Program-made: the position numbers and the translations under genes
NCBI RefSeq assembly: GCF_000337555.1
Contig: NZ_AOIO01000034.1
Location: forward strand, 98,913-162,912
From: Natrialba asiatica DSM 12278
Lineage (GTDB): Archaea; Halobacteriota; Halobacteria; Halobacteriales; Natrialbaceae
Direction of reading: 5' to 3'
Length of the DNA: 64,000 bases
The notes under the pieces: model-generated
What the model was told of the DNA's origin: nothing
Databases searched by the model: none
The model's input: only the letters and a program-made list of their open reading frames with translations
Part shown: one piece after another, positions 7,656 through 16,722 of the stretch
Layout of the letters: each line of letters starts with the position of its first letter
Numbering within the stretch: position 1 is the stretch's first letter

Positions 7656-9026
7656 ATGACGACGCTCGAGGACGACGCCCGCGCGCTGCTCGCGACGGGA
7701 CCACTCTGTGATTCCTGTCTCGGTCGCCCCTTTGCCGACCGGAGTTTCGGCCTGACGAACGCCGAGCGCGGCCGGGCACTTCGGACGACCATCGCACTGG
7801 CCGACGACGCGGACTACGATCCCGACGCCCCCGACGCGTGCTGGGTCTGTGAAGGGTACTGCGGCACCTTCGATGCCATCGCCGCCACCATCGTCGCTGA
7901 ACTCGACGGTATCGACTTCGAGACCTACCAGGTCGGGACGAAGGTCCCGCCGCTAGTCGAAGAGAACGAGCGCCTCCTCCGGGAGGACGCGGCTCTCGAA
8001 CCCGACAGCGGCGAATCGCTCAAACGCGAGATGAACCGCGAAGTGGGTCGCCGCGTCGGCGCGAAGACGGGTACCGACGTCGACTTCGACCGACCGGACG
8101 TACTGGCGGTCATCGATCTCGAGGGGTTCGGTCCCCTCGACGTGCTCGAATCGGGCGCGGCAGCCGAAGTCACGAGCCACGCGGTCGACGTACAGATCAA
8201 TCCGGCCTTCGTCTACGGGCGCTACCGCAAACTCGAGCGCGACATTCCTCAGACGGAGTGGCCCTGTCGGGAGTGTGGCGGCAGCGGCATCCAGCTCGGC
8301 GACGGCGGCGAGGAACCCTGTGACTACTGCGGCGGCTCGGGCTACCTGTACGAGACGAGCGTCGAGCAGACGGTTCGACCCCACGTCGTCGACGCGATGG
8401 ACGGCGACGAGGGTACCTTCCACGGCGCGGGCCGCGAGGACGTCGACGCCCGCATGCTCGAGGAGGGCCGCCCGTTCGTCCTCGAAGTGAAACGACCCCG
8501 GAACCGCGACCCCGATCCGGCGGCGCTCGAACGCGAGATCAACGAGGCCGCTGCGGGTTCCGTCGAAGTCGCGGGACTCCGGCTGGCGACCTACGAGATG
8601 GTCGAACGCGTCAAGGAACACGACGCGAGCAAACGCTACCGCGCGGACGTCGAGTTCAGCGAGCCGATCGACGAGACGGCGTTCGAGGATGCGCTCGCCG
8701 AACTCCGGGGCACGACGGTCGAACAGGACACGCCACAACGCGTCGACCACCGACGGGCGGCGCTGACCCGCGAGCGGACGGTCTACGACACCGACGGCGA
8801 CCTGTCCGACCCGACCCGGGCCGAGGTTCGAATCCACGGCGAGGGCGGCCTCTACGTGAAAGAACTCGTCAGCAGCGACGACGGGCGGACGGAGCCGAGT
8901 CTGGCTGGCCTGCTCGGTACCGACGCCGAGGTGACGGCGCTCGACGTGATCGGCGTCGAGGGAGAGACCGAGCCGTTCGAACTCGAGGAGTACTTTCGGG
9001 ACGAACCGGGTGTCGACGAGGAGTAG
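7656..9026 (+). CDS. pus10: tRNA pseudouridine synthase Pus10
   Basis: Archaeal Pus10 isomerises uridines 54 and 55 of tRNA to pseudouridine. The N-terminal part (about 1-110) has the THUMP-like region with two Cys pairs (CDSC at 18-21, CWVC at 62-65) for zinc. The C-terminal catalytic domain carries GREDVDARML around residues 259-268, where Asp is the catalytic residue, followed by RPFVLEVKRPRNR. At about 204-228 there is an inserted DnaJ-like zinc module, CRECGGSG and CDYCGGSG. At 456 residues it is near the family length. Together with trmY it would make m1-pseudouridine 54. Confidence 0.92.
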   Translation: MTTLEDDARALLATGPLCDSCLGRPFADRSFGLTNAERGRALRTTIALADDADYDPDAPDACWVCEGYCGTFDAIAATIVAELDGIDFETYQVGTKVPPLVEENERLLREDAALEPDSGESLKREMNREVGRRVGAKTGTDVDFDRPDVLAVIDLEGFGPLDVLESGAAAEVTSHAVDVQINPAFVYGRYRKLERDIPQTEWPCRECGGSGIQLGDGGEEPCDYCGGSGYLYETSVEQTVRPHVVDAMDGDEGTFHGAGREDVDARMLEEGRPFVLEVKRPRNRDPDPAALEREINEAAAGSVEVAGLRLATYEMVERVKEHDASKRYRADVEFSEPIDETAFEDALAELRGTTVEQDTPQRVDHRRAALTRERTVYDTDGDLSDPTRAEVRIHGEGGLYVKELVSSDDGRTEPSLAGLLGTDAEVTALDVIGVEGETEPFELEEYFRDEPGVDEE

Positions 9027-9408
9027 CGCGTTCGCCCCTGCGAGATAGCAGAGTTACGAATCGTCACGCTCGGTTTCATCGGCGAGTGCTTCGAGCCGAC
9101 CGCGTTACCTTCTGCGTCCGATGATCGTCGATGCTGCGGAGACATGATCGGCTCCCCGGAGCCCTCGATGCGTTCGTCGGCATCCTCGACGGCGATCCGT
9201 TCGCGCAGCCACGCGAGAGCGCCCCGAATCGTGGTTGTTCGAGTACCGTTCACGGCGACGACCAAACGTGTACGCCACGTTCGGGTTCGATTCCCACCGA
9301 CTCGCTCGTCGTTCTCGACGCGAGCCGGCCGCTGTCACCCGTCGGTCACTCGGTGTAACGGACCGAGAGAACGCAACGGTTTAGCAGTCCGCGACCGACC
9401 CTCGGCAT
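9027..9408. other. Gene-free 382-base stretch between pus10 and rnhB
   Basis: Frames are open here on both strands but none has a convincing start, promoter or protein-like sequence. The words ggttcgattccc near 9285 look like a tRNA T arm, but no acceptor or anticodon stem pairs with them. I see no hairpin or repeat of note. It could hold the rnhB promoter or a degraded gene. Confidence 0.4.
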
Positions 9409-10122
9409 ATGCCATTCGGCGTCGACGAAGCCGGCAAGGGTCCGGCCCTGGGATCGATGTTCGCCGCCGCCGTCCACGTCGAGACGGACGCGGCGCTCCC
9501 CGAGGGCATCGCGGACTCGAAACGACTTACCCCCGCCCGCCGCGACGAACTCGCGGACACGCTGCGAGCCGACGACCGGATCGGTATCGGTCTCGCCGAA
9601 ATAACGCCCGCGCAGATCGACGACCCCGAGACGGACATGAACTCGCTCACCGTGCGAGCGCACGCGCAGGCGATCGAATCCCTTTCGACGGCGAACGAAA
9701 CCAAGGACGAGAACAAGAACAAAAACGAAAATGAAAACGAAAACGGAAACGAGTTCGACGCCGATCCGCTGACGGGACTCTGCGACGCCTGCGACACCGA
9801 CGCCGAACGCTTCGCGCGGCGAGTAACAGACGCCTGCACGCTCGAACTCGAACTCGACGCACGCCACGGCGCGGACGAGGACTCGCCGATCGTCGGAGCG
9901 GCGAGTATCGTCGCCAAGGTCGCACGCGACGCCCACGTCGAGACGATCGCCGACGAGTTCGGCTCGGTCGGTAGCGGGTATCCGAGCGATCCGACGACCC
10001 GGGAGTTCCTCGAACGCTACGTCGACGAGCACGGCGAGTTACCGCCGGTGGCGCGAACGTCGTGGGCGACGTGCGAAGACGTGCTTGCGGCGGCCGAACA
10101 GACGGGGCTCGGCCAGTTCTGA
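9409..10122 (+). CDS. rnhB: Ribonuclease HII
   Basis: RNase HII cleaves RNA of RNA-DNA hybrids and removes misincorporated ribonucleotides. The 237-residue protein has the active-site start FGVDEAGKGPALG (Asp6, Glu7), ADSKRLTPARRDEL, and the later block IVGAASIVAKVARD that contributes the catalytic core, ending with GYPSDPTTREFLERY. An Asn/Lys/Glu low-complexity insert (about residues 97-117), encoded by A-rich hexanucleotide-like repeats, breaks the fold between conserved blocks and is unlike the GC-rich surroundings. The enzyme is probably functional because all catalytic blocks remain in frame. Confidence 0.93.
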   Translation: MPFGVDEAGKGPALGSMFAAAVHVETDAALPEGIADSKRLTPARRDELADTLRADDRIGIGLAEITPAQIDDPETDMNSLTVRAHAQAIESLSTANETKDENKNKNENENENGNEFDADPLTGLCDACDTDAERFARRVTDACTLELELDARHGADEDSPIVGAASIVAKVARDAHVETIADEFGSVGSGYPSDPTTREFLERYVDEHGELPPVARTSWATCEDVLAAAEQTGLGQF

Positions 10123-10195
10123 GACGGCTCGTTGCGAGCGGTCGATGACAGTCGTGTTGTTTTATGTGAGTTCTCTTCGCGAGTACACGTAACAC

Positions 10196-11209
10196 GTGCT
10201 CGATATTCTGCTCCTGCTCGCGCTCGCGACGGTTGCCACCGGCGTCGTCTGGAAGGGCAGTTCCTGGCTGGAATCCGCTTCGAACAGCCTCGCGGCCGGC
10301 TACGGCGTGCCGCCGGTCGTCCAGGGCGCGCTCATCGCCGCCGCCGGTTCGAGTATGCCCGAACTGATGAGCGTGCTCCTGGCGACGCTCGTACACGAGG
10401 AGTCCGGACTCGGCGTCGGCGCGATCGTCGGCTCGGCCGTCTTTAACCTGCTCGTTATCCCCGGCCTCGCCGCGCTCGCCGGCCCCGGAGAGATGCAGAC
10501 GAACCGCAAACTCGTCTACAAGGAGTCGCTCTTTTACATGCTCTCGGTCGCCGTGTTGCTGCTGACGTTCTCGCTCGCGGTGATCTACTATCCGATCGGC
10601 GAGAACGGCGTCCGGGGCACCGTTACGGGCCCGCTTGCGCTGTTCCCGATCGCGCTGTACGGGCTGTACGTCTTCACGCAGTACCTCGACACCGCCGAGG
10701 ACGAACTCGAGGTCGATACGAGCATCGATCTCGCCAAGAACTGGCTCTGGTTCGGGCTGGGGCTGGTCGTCATCATCGTCGGCGTCGAAGGGCTCGTCCG
10801 TGCGGCGGTCGGGCTCGGTGACGCCTTTGGAACGCCGTCATTTCTGTGGGGGATGACCGTGGTCGCGGCGGGATCGAGCGTTCCGGACGCGTTCGTCAGC
10901 GTCGTCGCGGCGCGGTCCGGCCGCTCGTCGGTCAGTCTCGGCAACGTGCTCGGCAGCAACATCTTCGACCTGCTCGTCGCGGTGCCGATCGGCGTTCTCG
11001 CCGCGAGAGGAATGGATATCCAGTTCGCCCACGTCGTTCCGATGATGGCCTTTCTCGTCCTCGCGACGGCGATCTTTTTCACGATCGCGCGGACCGATAT
11101 GCTCCTCTCCGAACGGGAGGCCTGGTTCCTGATCGGCGTGTACGGCCTGTTCGTGCTCTGGCTCCTCCTTGAGAGCATCGGGCTGCTCTCTATCATACAG
11201 ACGTCATAG
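10196..11209 (+). CDS. CaCA-family sodium/calcium exchanger
   Basis: Membrane antiporter of the Ca2+:cation family, about 10 TM helices in 337 residues. The two inverted alpha repeats are clear: AAAGSSMPELMSVLLA with GSAVFNLL in the first half, and AAGSSVPDAFVSVVAA with GSNIFDLL in the second. An acidic loop (EDELEVDTSIDL) separates the halves. It would export calcium at the expense of a sodium or proton gradient. The start is a GTG; a TATA-like word (tttatg, 10161-10166) lies about 30 bases before it. A second, divergent CaCA gene is at 59.1 kb. Confidence 0.9.
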   Translation: MLDILLLLALATVATGVVWKGSSWLESASNSLAAGYGVPPVVQGALIAAAGSSMPELMSVLLATLVHEESGLGVGAIVGSAVFNLLVIPGLAALAGPGEMQTNRKLVYKESLFYMLSVAVLLLTFSLAVIYYPIGENGVRGTVTGPLALFPIALYGLYVFTQYLDTAEDELEVDTSIDLAKNWLWFGLGLVVIIVGVEGLVRAAVGLGDAFGTPSFLWGMTVVAAGSSVPDAFVSVVAARSGRSSVSLGNVLGSNIFDLLVAVPIGVLAARGMDIQFAHVVPMMAFLVLATAIFFTIARTDMLLSEREAWFLIGVYGLFVLWLLLESIGLLSIIQTS

Positions 11210-11305
11210 GCGCGTTGCAACGGCAGGCGCGCGATTCTTCTCTCTCGCAGCGATCACTCGACGTGGCGATCGAGCGAAATCGGAGACAACGGAGGTAGTT
11301 AACTG

Positions 11306-11416
11306 ATGCCGATCTGTACACGGTGTGAAAACCACGTTTCAATCGACTTCGTCCGCGCACACGGTGACGAAGAGGCTGGTACCGTCGACTGGTGTCCGCG
11401 TTGCCGTGAGAACTGA
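11306..11416 (+). CDS. 36-residue zinc-finger micro-protein (DUF7563-like)
   Basis: A very short gene for 36 residues with two Cys pairs, CTRC (4-7) and CPRC (30-33), and HVSIDFVRAHGDEEAG between them. This resembles the DUF7563 type of haloarchaeal micro zinc finger (CxxCxxHVSxxFxRVF pattern). The ATG at 11306 gives the usual MPxC start of that group. It is separated from neighbours by about 100 and 180 bases. The downstream gap holds only a short CAGAAT-type repeat (about 11518-11550). Function unknown; conserved enough in pattern to be considered real. Confidence 0.6.
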   Translation: MPICTRCENHVSIDFVRAHGDEEAGTVDWCPRCREN

Positions 11417-11594
11417 TCGGGCGACCCCAGTCGCCGTATTCTGTAGTGAACGGCTCGTAGCGGCCGCGACAGCGCGGTCGTGGTCGGAACGGAACGATCG
11501 CGGATCAGGAGGAGGATTAGAACCAGAATCAGAATCAGAGCCAAAATCAAACCGGCGCAGCGTAAAGACGAGTTCGGCTGAACGGTCTCGCTCG

Positions 11595-13244
11595 TTACTT
11601 ATCCGTGAGCAGTCGTTCGAGGATCCCCCCGTAGGCGGGCCGCGTGATGAGGACCCCGATCAGCACGCCGAGGATCGTGATGATGGCGAACCCGCGGAGG
11701 TCGCCGAGGCTCAACACCGCGAGCGGCGACAGCGCGATAACCGTCGTTGCCGCGGCGGCTCCGATGACCCAGAAGGCCTTGCTAAAGCGAGACTCGAAGA
11801 CCCGCTGTGAACTCACGTTGCCGTCGCTCATCACCTCGTCGGCGATGATGATGAGGTCGTCCACCCCTGTCCCGACGACGGCGATGAACCCGGCCACGTG
11901 CGAGAGGTCGATCGGCATTCGTATCAGCGCGGCGAAGCCGAGCAGGATGACGACTTCCGAAAGCGCCGTCACGACCATCGGTGCCGCGACGCGCGGGTCG
12001 CGATACCGGAGGAAGACGACCCCGCTGACGGTGATCACCGAGAGGATCCCGATCATGAGCGAGAACGTCTTGAACTGGTCGGCCAGCGCCGGTTCGGTGG
12101 AGTAGGTCTGCTCCTGGCTGAAATCGAGCGGTGCGGTCAGCGCCCCTGACTGCAGGTTCACGGAGAGGTACTGGGCGTCCTGCTGGGTCGGGACGATCAT
12201 CTGGAATCCGGGATCGTTCGCCCAGGTTCCGGATTCCATATCACCGCCGAGTCCGCTGCTCATACTGTGGGCGTCGATTACCTCGTCGTCGACTACCGTG
12301 AGCAGACACCACTGTTGCTGATCCTGATCGAAGTTGAACTCGCCGGCGTCGCGGTCGTGGACCGAACACTGGCCGATTCCCTCCGAGGTAAAGCCGTACT
12401 CGTTCATCGAACTTTGGAACTCGGAGGCCGCGCTATTGCCGTCGGAGCCTTCCGTATTATCGACCGTCACCGGCACGTAGTGAGTGCCCTCTCGATCGTT
12501 GAATGCAGGCGGGCTGATATCACTGAAGTCGTCGTCGTTGAGAACGGTGTCGTTGGTCTGATTCCCGTTCCCGTCGGGATGGTACGCGACGATCTGGACG
12601 TCGCCGCGGTCGCTGAGCAGGCCCCGGAGTTCGTTCGGGCTCATCCCGGGAACCTCGGTGACGATGTAGTAGCCGCCGTCGACGGTCGCCTCCTGGTAGA
12701 CGTTCCCGCCGGAGAGGCCCGCTTCGTTAACCCGCAACTCGATCGTATTGATCATCTCGTCGCGCGTCTCCTGCGTGACGCCGTTTTCGACGTCGTCTTC
12801 GGTCGCGTCGAGGCCGGCGCTCTGGAGTGCGCTTGCGAACTCCGCCGCGGTGACGTTCTCGGTGAAGACCTCGGCGGTGTATCGGTCGTCGTTCTCGTGG
12901 TAGCGCACGGTCGCATCCGACCTCTCGATGTCGAGTTCAGCGTAGAGCGTCGTCTCGATATCGCGTTGGTCGTTGTCGTCGATGTCGAGTTCGTCGACCA
13001 TCATGCCGGTTGCGGGTGCGCTCACTCGCGTGCCGCCGTCGAGACCGATCCCGTACTCGAGGTTCGTAAAGCCCTCGTCGCCGGACTGGTTGGCAGCGGT
13101 TTCGTTGTCGCCGAGGTTGTCGGCGAGGGAGTCGTCCGCCATGATGCCGCCCGGGATGAACAGGGCGACCATGGCGAACGCGAGGAAGGCGACGAGCAGG
13201 ATAACCCGCCAGTATTCCTTGACGAAGGCGATCGGATTCGTCAT
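11595..13244 (-). CDS. secD: Protein-export membrane protein SecD
   Basis: RND-superfamily subunit that works with SecF and SecYE in protein translocation, drawing on the ion gradient. The 549-residue protein has TM1 near the N-terminus, the large extracytoplasmic P1 region with GIGLDGGTRVSAPA and a later DVQIVAYHP stretch, then five C-terminal TM helices including VITVSGVVFLRYRDPRVA and AVVGTGVDDLIIIADEV. The start at 13244 overlaps the secF stop by ATGA, so the genes are translationally coupled with secF first. SecA is not expected in archaea, which makes the energy source of archaeal SecDF an open question. Confidence 0.93.
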   Translation of the reverse strand: MTNPIAFVKEYWRVILLVAFLAFAMVALFIPGGIMADDSLADNLGDNETAANQSGDEGFTNLEYGIGLDGGTRVSAPATGMMVDELDIDDNDQRDIETTLYAELDIERSDATVRYHENDDRYTAEVFTENVTAAEFASALQSAGLDATEDDVENGVTQETRDEMINTIELRVNEAGLSGGNVYQEATVDGGYYIVTEVPGMSPNELRGLLSDRGDVQIVAYHPDGNGNQTNDTVLNDDDFSDISPPAFNDREGTHYVPVTVDNTEGSDGNSAASEFQSSMNEYGFTSEGIGQCSVHDRDAGEFNFDQDQQQWCLLTVVDDEVIDAHSMSSGLGGDMESGTWANDPGFQMIVPTQQDAQYLSVNLQSGALTAPLDFSQEQTYSTEPALADQFKTFSLMIGILSVITVSGVVFLRYRDPRVAAPMVVTALSEVVILLGFAALIRMPIDLSHVAGFIAVVGTGVDDLIIIADEVMSDGNVSSQRVFESRFSKAFWVIGAAAATTVIALSPLAVLSLGDLRGFAIITILGVLIGVLITRPAYGGILERLLTDK

Positions 13245-14137
13245 GATCGCACCCCTTCGAACTTGTACCAACGAAGCAGACTCAGGTTCAACAGGTAGGT
13301 GTTCATCAGGTCGGCGGCGAGGCCGACGAAGAGGATGGTCCCGATCGACGCCAGGAGTTCAATGCCGAAGAGCGAGGCGACGATTCCCATGACGAGCATC
13401 GCTGCCATGGAAGTGATGGTCATCGTCACGCCGGTCGTCATGGCTCGCGAGGTGCTCTCGTAGAAGTCGCCGCTCCGGCGGAGCACGTGATTGTTCAACA
13501 GGATGTCCGAGTCGACGGAGTAGCCGATCAACATCAGGAGTGCGGCGACGGTCCCGAGCGAGAGCGAGATGCCCGCGATCGACATGAACGCGAGCGGGAT
13601 CACGAGGTCCGAAAACGCCGAGAGGACGATCGCGATGGAGGGGACGAACGTCCGAAAGAGCAAGAACGTGAGCGCGCTCATGCCGACGAACGCGACGGCG
13701 AGACCGAGCAGCGCGGTCTGTTGGGTCTGGGCCGCGAAACTCGGTGACGCCGTCGATTCCTGCTGAACGATTTCGGCGTTCCCGTCTTGCTCGAGTTCAG
13801 CGGTGGCTTGCTCACTTAACGTTTGAATCGCCTCGTCGTCTTCGACGCCAGCGAACTGGACGGTATACTGATTGTCGACGCCGGGAGCCTGGATGCGCTG
13901 GATGGAATCCGGTTCGACGCTGAACGCCGTCTGGATCTGGGCTTCCGAGGACGTCGTCTGAATCGTCAACTCTGCACCGCCCGTAAAGTCCATGCCGAGT
14001 GGCACTGGCGCGCCGGTGAGCAGAAACGAGCCGCTCAACACGAGCAGTGCAACGGCGAGGAGTCCGAGCGGTACCGCCGCGAGCTGGCGGTTAGTGTACC
14101 GGGGATACTGTATGTCCGGTACGTCGAAATACCCCAT
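13241..14137 (-). CDS. secF: Protein-export membrane protein SecF
   Basis: Partner of SecD, 298 residues. TM1 (about 20-40) is followed by the signature PLGMDFTGGAELTIQT and then by five TM helices carrying VPSIAIVLSAFSDLVIPLAF, GYSVDSDILLNNHVLR and TSRAMTTGVTMT. The start MGYFDVPDIQYPRYTNRQ is chosen over an ATG-like codon four residues upstream. The stop overlaps the secD start. Homologues form a heterodimer in the cytoplasmic membrane. Confidence 0.93.
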   Translation of the reverse strand: MGYFDVPDIQYPRYTNRQLAAVPLGLLAVALLVLSGSFLLTGAPVPLGMDFTGGAELTIQTTSSEAQIQTAFSVEPDSIQRIQAPGVDNQYTVQFAGVEDDEAIQTLSEQATAELEQDGNAEIVQQESTASPSFAAQTQQTALLGLAVAFVGMSALTFLLFRTFVPSIAIVLSAFSDLVIPLAFMSIAGISLSLGTVAALLMLIGYSVDSDILLNNHVLRRSGDFYESTSRAMTTGVTMTITSMAAMLVMGIVASLFGIELLASIGTILFVGLAADLMNTYLLNLSLLRWYKFEGVRS

Positions 14138-14254
14138 ATATCGGACCACTGGGTGTCGCCCGAGGTAAGCCTTCTCAATTTTAGTCGTCTGTTCCAGAAC
14201 GAATTGGCGTGAAACGACACCACGCTCAAGCCGGCCGAGACCCTATCGGGGAGT

Positions 14255-14623
14255 ATGACAACCAGCTCGCGCACCCGATCCGATCGGCAGCACCGTGGCG
14301 ATTCTCGAGGCGAGGCGGCAGGTCGAGTCGTCGTTTCGTATCCGGCCGACCTTTCGGAGTGGGGTCGGTTTCAGATCGAAAAGCCATCGTTCCGCGCCTT
14401 CCTTCGCAAGACGCGCGAAAACGCGCGCGAAGGCGATCAGTGGGACGAGTTCGTCGGCGTCGGGTGCTGCGGGAACTCGCTCGACGTCCCGCTTCGCGTC
14501 GAGGCGGTTGAAGGCGGCGCACTGATCGACGCGGATACGGAGATCAGCTACGAGATCCGCGAGGCCTGCGGTATCGAGGGCAGTTGGCGCGTGCAGAGCG
14601 AGGACGGGCCGAGTCGGGCCTAG
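14255..14623 (+). CDS. Conserved haloarchaeal protein (DUF7968-like)
   Basis: A 122-residue soluble protein. After a charged, probably flexible N-terminus, the core reads VVVSYPADLSEWGRFQIEKP, then SFRAFLRKTR, EGDQWDEFVGVGCCGNSLDV and VSYEIREAC-like residues. The Cys-Cys pair in GVGCCGNS and a later Cys could bind metal or form a redox centre. It is divergent from secF across 117 bases. I tentatively associate it with DUF7968; no function is known. Confidence 0.7.
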   Translation: MTTSSRTRSDRQHRGDSRGEAAGRVVVSYPADLSEWGRFQIEKPSFRAFLRKTRENAREGDQWDEFVGVGCCGNSLDVPLRVEAVEGGALIDADTEISYEIREACGIEGSWRVQSEDGPSRA

Positions 14624-14690
14624 CGGGGGGTTCTCGTTTCGTCGTGGTGGCGCACTGCCGGATAGTGTACTGCCCTGATGGGACGTGTGA

Positions 14691-15191
14691 CTAGTCAGGA
14701 AGGTAGCGAACGCTCAGCACGCCGGTGTCGTCCTGGGAATCGGCCGACGCCTCGGTCGTGGCCCGACGAACCTCCACCCGAACCGCATCGAGGCGGGCCG
14801 CACGCGCGATCGTCTCCTCGTCCTCGAGTACGTCCCGAGCCGCCGCCTCGAGTTCAGCCGCCGGCACGCAGAAGACGTGAATCTCGCCGGTGCCGGCGCG
14901 TTCCTCCTGGATGAACTCGCCGGGATCGGCGTCGGCGGCGAGCGCTTTGGCGTGCTGGGTGGGGTCGAGATCGCTGTCGACGAGGTCGACGGAGCGCCGC
15001 TCGGCCACGTCGATCACTTGCCAGGTGACCTCGAGCGGGGGATCGGGGGCGACGGTGGCTTCGAGCACGTCGTTCGTTTCGAGGCCGGGATTCGACGCGA
15101 GCGTGTGGACCTGCGTCGTCTCGACGTCGCGGACGACGGCGGAGTCGTCCTCGGCGTGGGTGACGACGAAGGTGCCGGTTTTCTCGGTCAT
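14691..15191 (-). CDS. DUF5812 family protein
   Basis: A 166-residue acidic soluble protein beginning MTEKTGTFVVTHAEDDSAVV, with ETTQVHTLASNPGLETNDVL and VDLVDSDLDPTQHAKALAAD, a pattern I recall for haloarchaeal DUF5812. The N-terminal half looks like a small beta-barrel and the C-terminal half is helical. The ATG at 15191 matches the conserved N-terminus; upstream in-frame codons run into Arg/Pro-rich non-protein-like sequence. It is convergent with the preceding small gene and divergent from pgi. Function unknown. Confidence 0.8.
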   Translation of the reverse strand: MTEKTGTFVVTHAEDDSAVVRDVETTQVHTLASNPGLETNDVLEATVAPDPPLEVTWQVIDVAERRSVDLVDSDLDPTQHAKALAADADPGEFIQEERAGTGEIHVFCVPAAELEAAARDVLEDEETIARAARLDAVRVEVRRATTEASADSQDDTGVLSVRYLPD

Positions 15192-15295
15192 GTGCCGGCG
15201 TAGGCATCCGGGCGGTTTCGGGGTTTCGGGTCGCTCCGAGGGAACGACCGCCGGATGACGGAACGTCTTTACCGCAGGCGGTTGCCCTCTCGCAC

Positions 15296-16603
15296 ATGAA
15301 CGTCGACATCGGAAACGCGCTTTCGGCGGTTGCCGCTCCGGGTATCTCGCGGGCGGCGCTCGAGCGCCTCGACGAGCAGGTCGCCGACGCACACGAGCGA
15401 ATCGACGCCGGAATGGAGGCCGGCGAGCACGGCTACGCCGCGTTGAACCTGCCGAACCGGACGGACACCGACGAGATACGGGTTGCCGTCGATCGGGTAA
15501 CCGGTCCCGACACGAGCGCCATCCTTACCGTCGGTATCGGTGGCAGCGCACTCGGTGCGGCGACGATCACCGACGCGCTGAACGACGCGGACGATCCCGA
15601 GGCGATCTACCTCGACAACGTCGACCCCGACTGGCTCTCGGCGACGCTCGATCGGCTCGACCTCGAGACCACCGTGCTCAACGTCGTCTCGCGCTCGGGC
15701 ACGACCGCAGAAACCCTCGCGAATTTCCTCGTCGTCCGCGAGACCTTCGAGGAAGCCGGCGTCGACTGGACCGAACGAACCATCGTCACGACCGGCGACG
15801 ACGGGCCACTCCGTGAACTCGCGGAGCGCCACAATCTGCCCTCGCTCGCAGTTCCCGACGGCGTTCCGGGTCGCTTCTCCGCGCTCTCCGCGGTCGGGCT
15901 GGTCGCCGCCGCCGTCTGCGGGCACGATCTCGATGCCCTGCTCCGCGGGGCGGCCGCCGAGGCCGAGACGCTCACCGGCTCGCTGTTCGAGTGTCCCGCC
16001 TACGCCTACGGCGCGACCACCTACGCGCTCGACGCACGCGGCGCACGCACGAACGCGATGATGCCCTACGCGGAATCGCTGGAAACCTACGCCGAATGGT
16101 TCGCCCAGCTCTGGGCCGAAAGCCTCGGCAAAGACGACCTCGGCCAGACGCCGGTCCGCGCGCTCGGCGTGACCGACCAACACTCTCAGTTGCAACTCTA
16201 TCGGGCCGGCCCGCGGGATAAACTCGTCACCTTCGTTACGGTGCAGGAAACCGCGGCTCGGCCGATCCCTGACACCGACGTCGACGACCTCGCCTATCTC
16301 GGTGACGCCTCGCTCGGCGACCTGCTCGACGCCGAGTTCGAAGCGACCGAAGCGAGCCTCGCCGCCGCCGGCCGTCCCAACGTCCGCATCGAAATCGACC
16401 GCGTCGACGAGTTCGAACTCGGCGGACTGCTCTACGGTATGGAAGCCGCCTGCGTGCTCGCCGGTGAACTCTACGGCGTGAATACGTTCGAGCAGCCGGC
16501 CGTGGAGTGGGCGAAGAAGGCGACTCGCGGTCTGTTGGGCGGCGGCGAGTTCGCGGAGGCCGAGGCGGTCGCAGAGAAGACGGAGTTGCGGGTCGAGCGG
16601 TAA
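15296..16603 (+). CDS. pgi: Glucose-6-phosphate isomerase
   Basis: Interconverts glucose-6-phosphate and fructose-6-phosphate, used in gluconeogenesis and sugar breakdown. The 435-residue protein belongs to the PGI superfamily: TVGIGGSALGAATI and VVSRSGTTAETLANFL bind the sugar phosphate, MPYAESLETYAEWFAQLWAE contains the catalytic Glu region, GVTDQHSQLQLY the His, and NTFEQPAVEWAKK the C-terminal Lys block. The length fits the shorter archaeal/Gram-positive-like PGI type. The ATG at 15296 directly follows a short leader. Confidence 0.94.
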   Translation: MNVDIGNALSAVAAPGISRAALERLDEQVADAHERIDAGMEAGEHGYAALNLPNRTDTDEIRVAVDRVTGPDTSAILTVGIGGSALGAATITDALNDADDPEAIYLDNVDPDWLSATLDRLDLETTVLNVVSRSGTTAETLANFLVVRETFEEAGVDWTERTIVTTGDDGPLRELAERHNLPSLAVPDGVPGRFSALSAVGLVAAAVCGHDLDALLRGAAAEAETLTGSLFECPAYAYGATTYALDARGARTNAMMPYAESLETYAEWFAQLWAESLGKDDLGQTPVRALGVTDQHSQLQLYRAGPRDKLVTFVTVQETAARPIPDTDVDDLAYLGDASLGDLLDAEFEATEASLAAAGRPNVRIEIDRVDEFELGGLLYGMEAACVLAGELYGVNTFEQPAVEWAKKATRGLLGGGEFAEAEAVAEKTELRVER

Positions 16604-16722
16604 CGGGACGGGGCGCTCCAGGAGTCGAGCAGATCGGCTTGCGGGGGTGTCGTTTCCGGAGGAGTACCCGGTGTTTGGGCCGGTTGCGGAGCCCATATGT
16701 GGACGCGTACGAAACGTGACGT

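Noticed and set aside
9270..9320. tRNA-like T arm ggttcgattccc
   Set aside because: Only three bases of the T stem pair and no acceptor or anticodon arm lies at the required distance.
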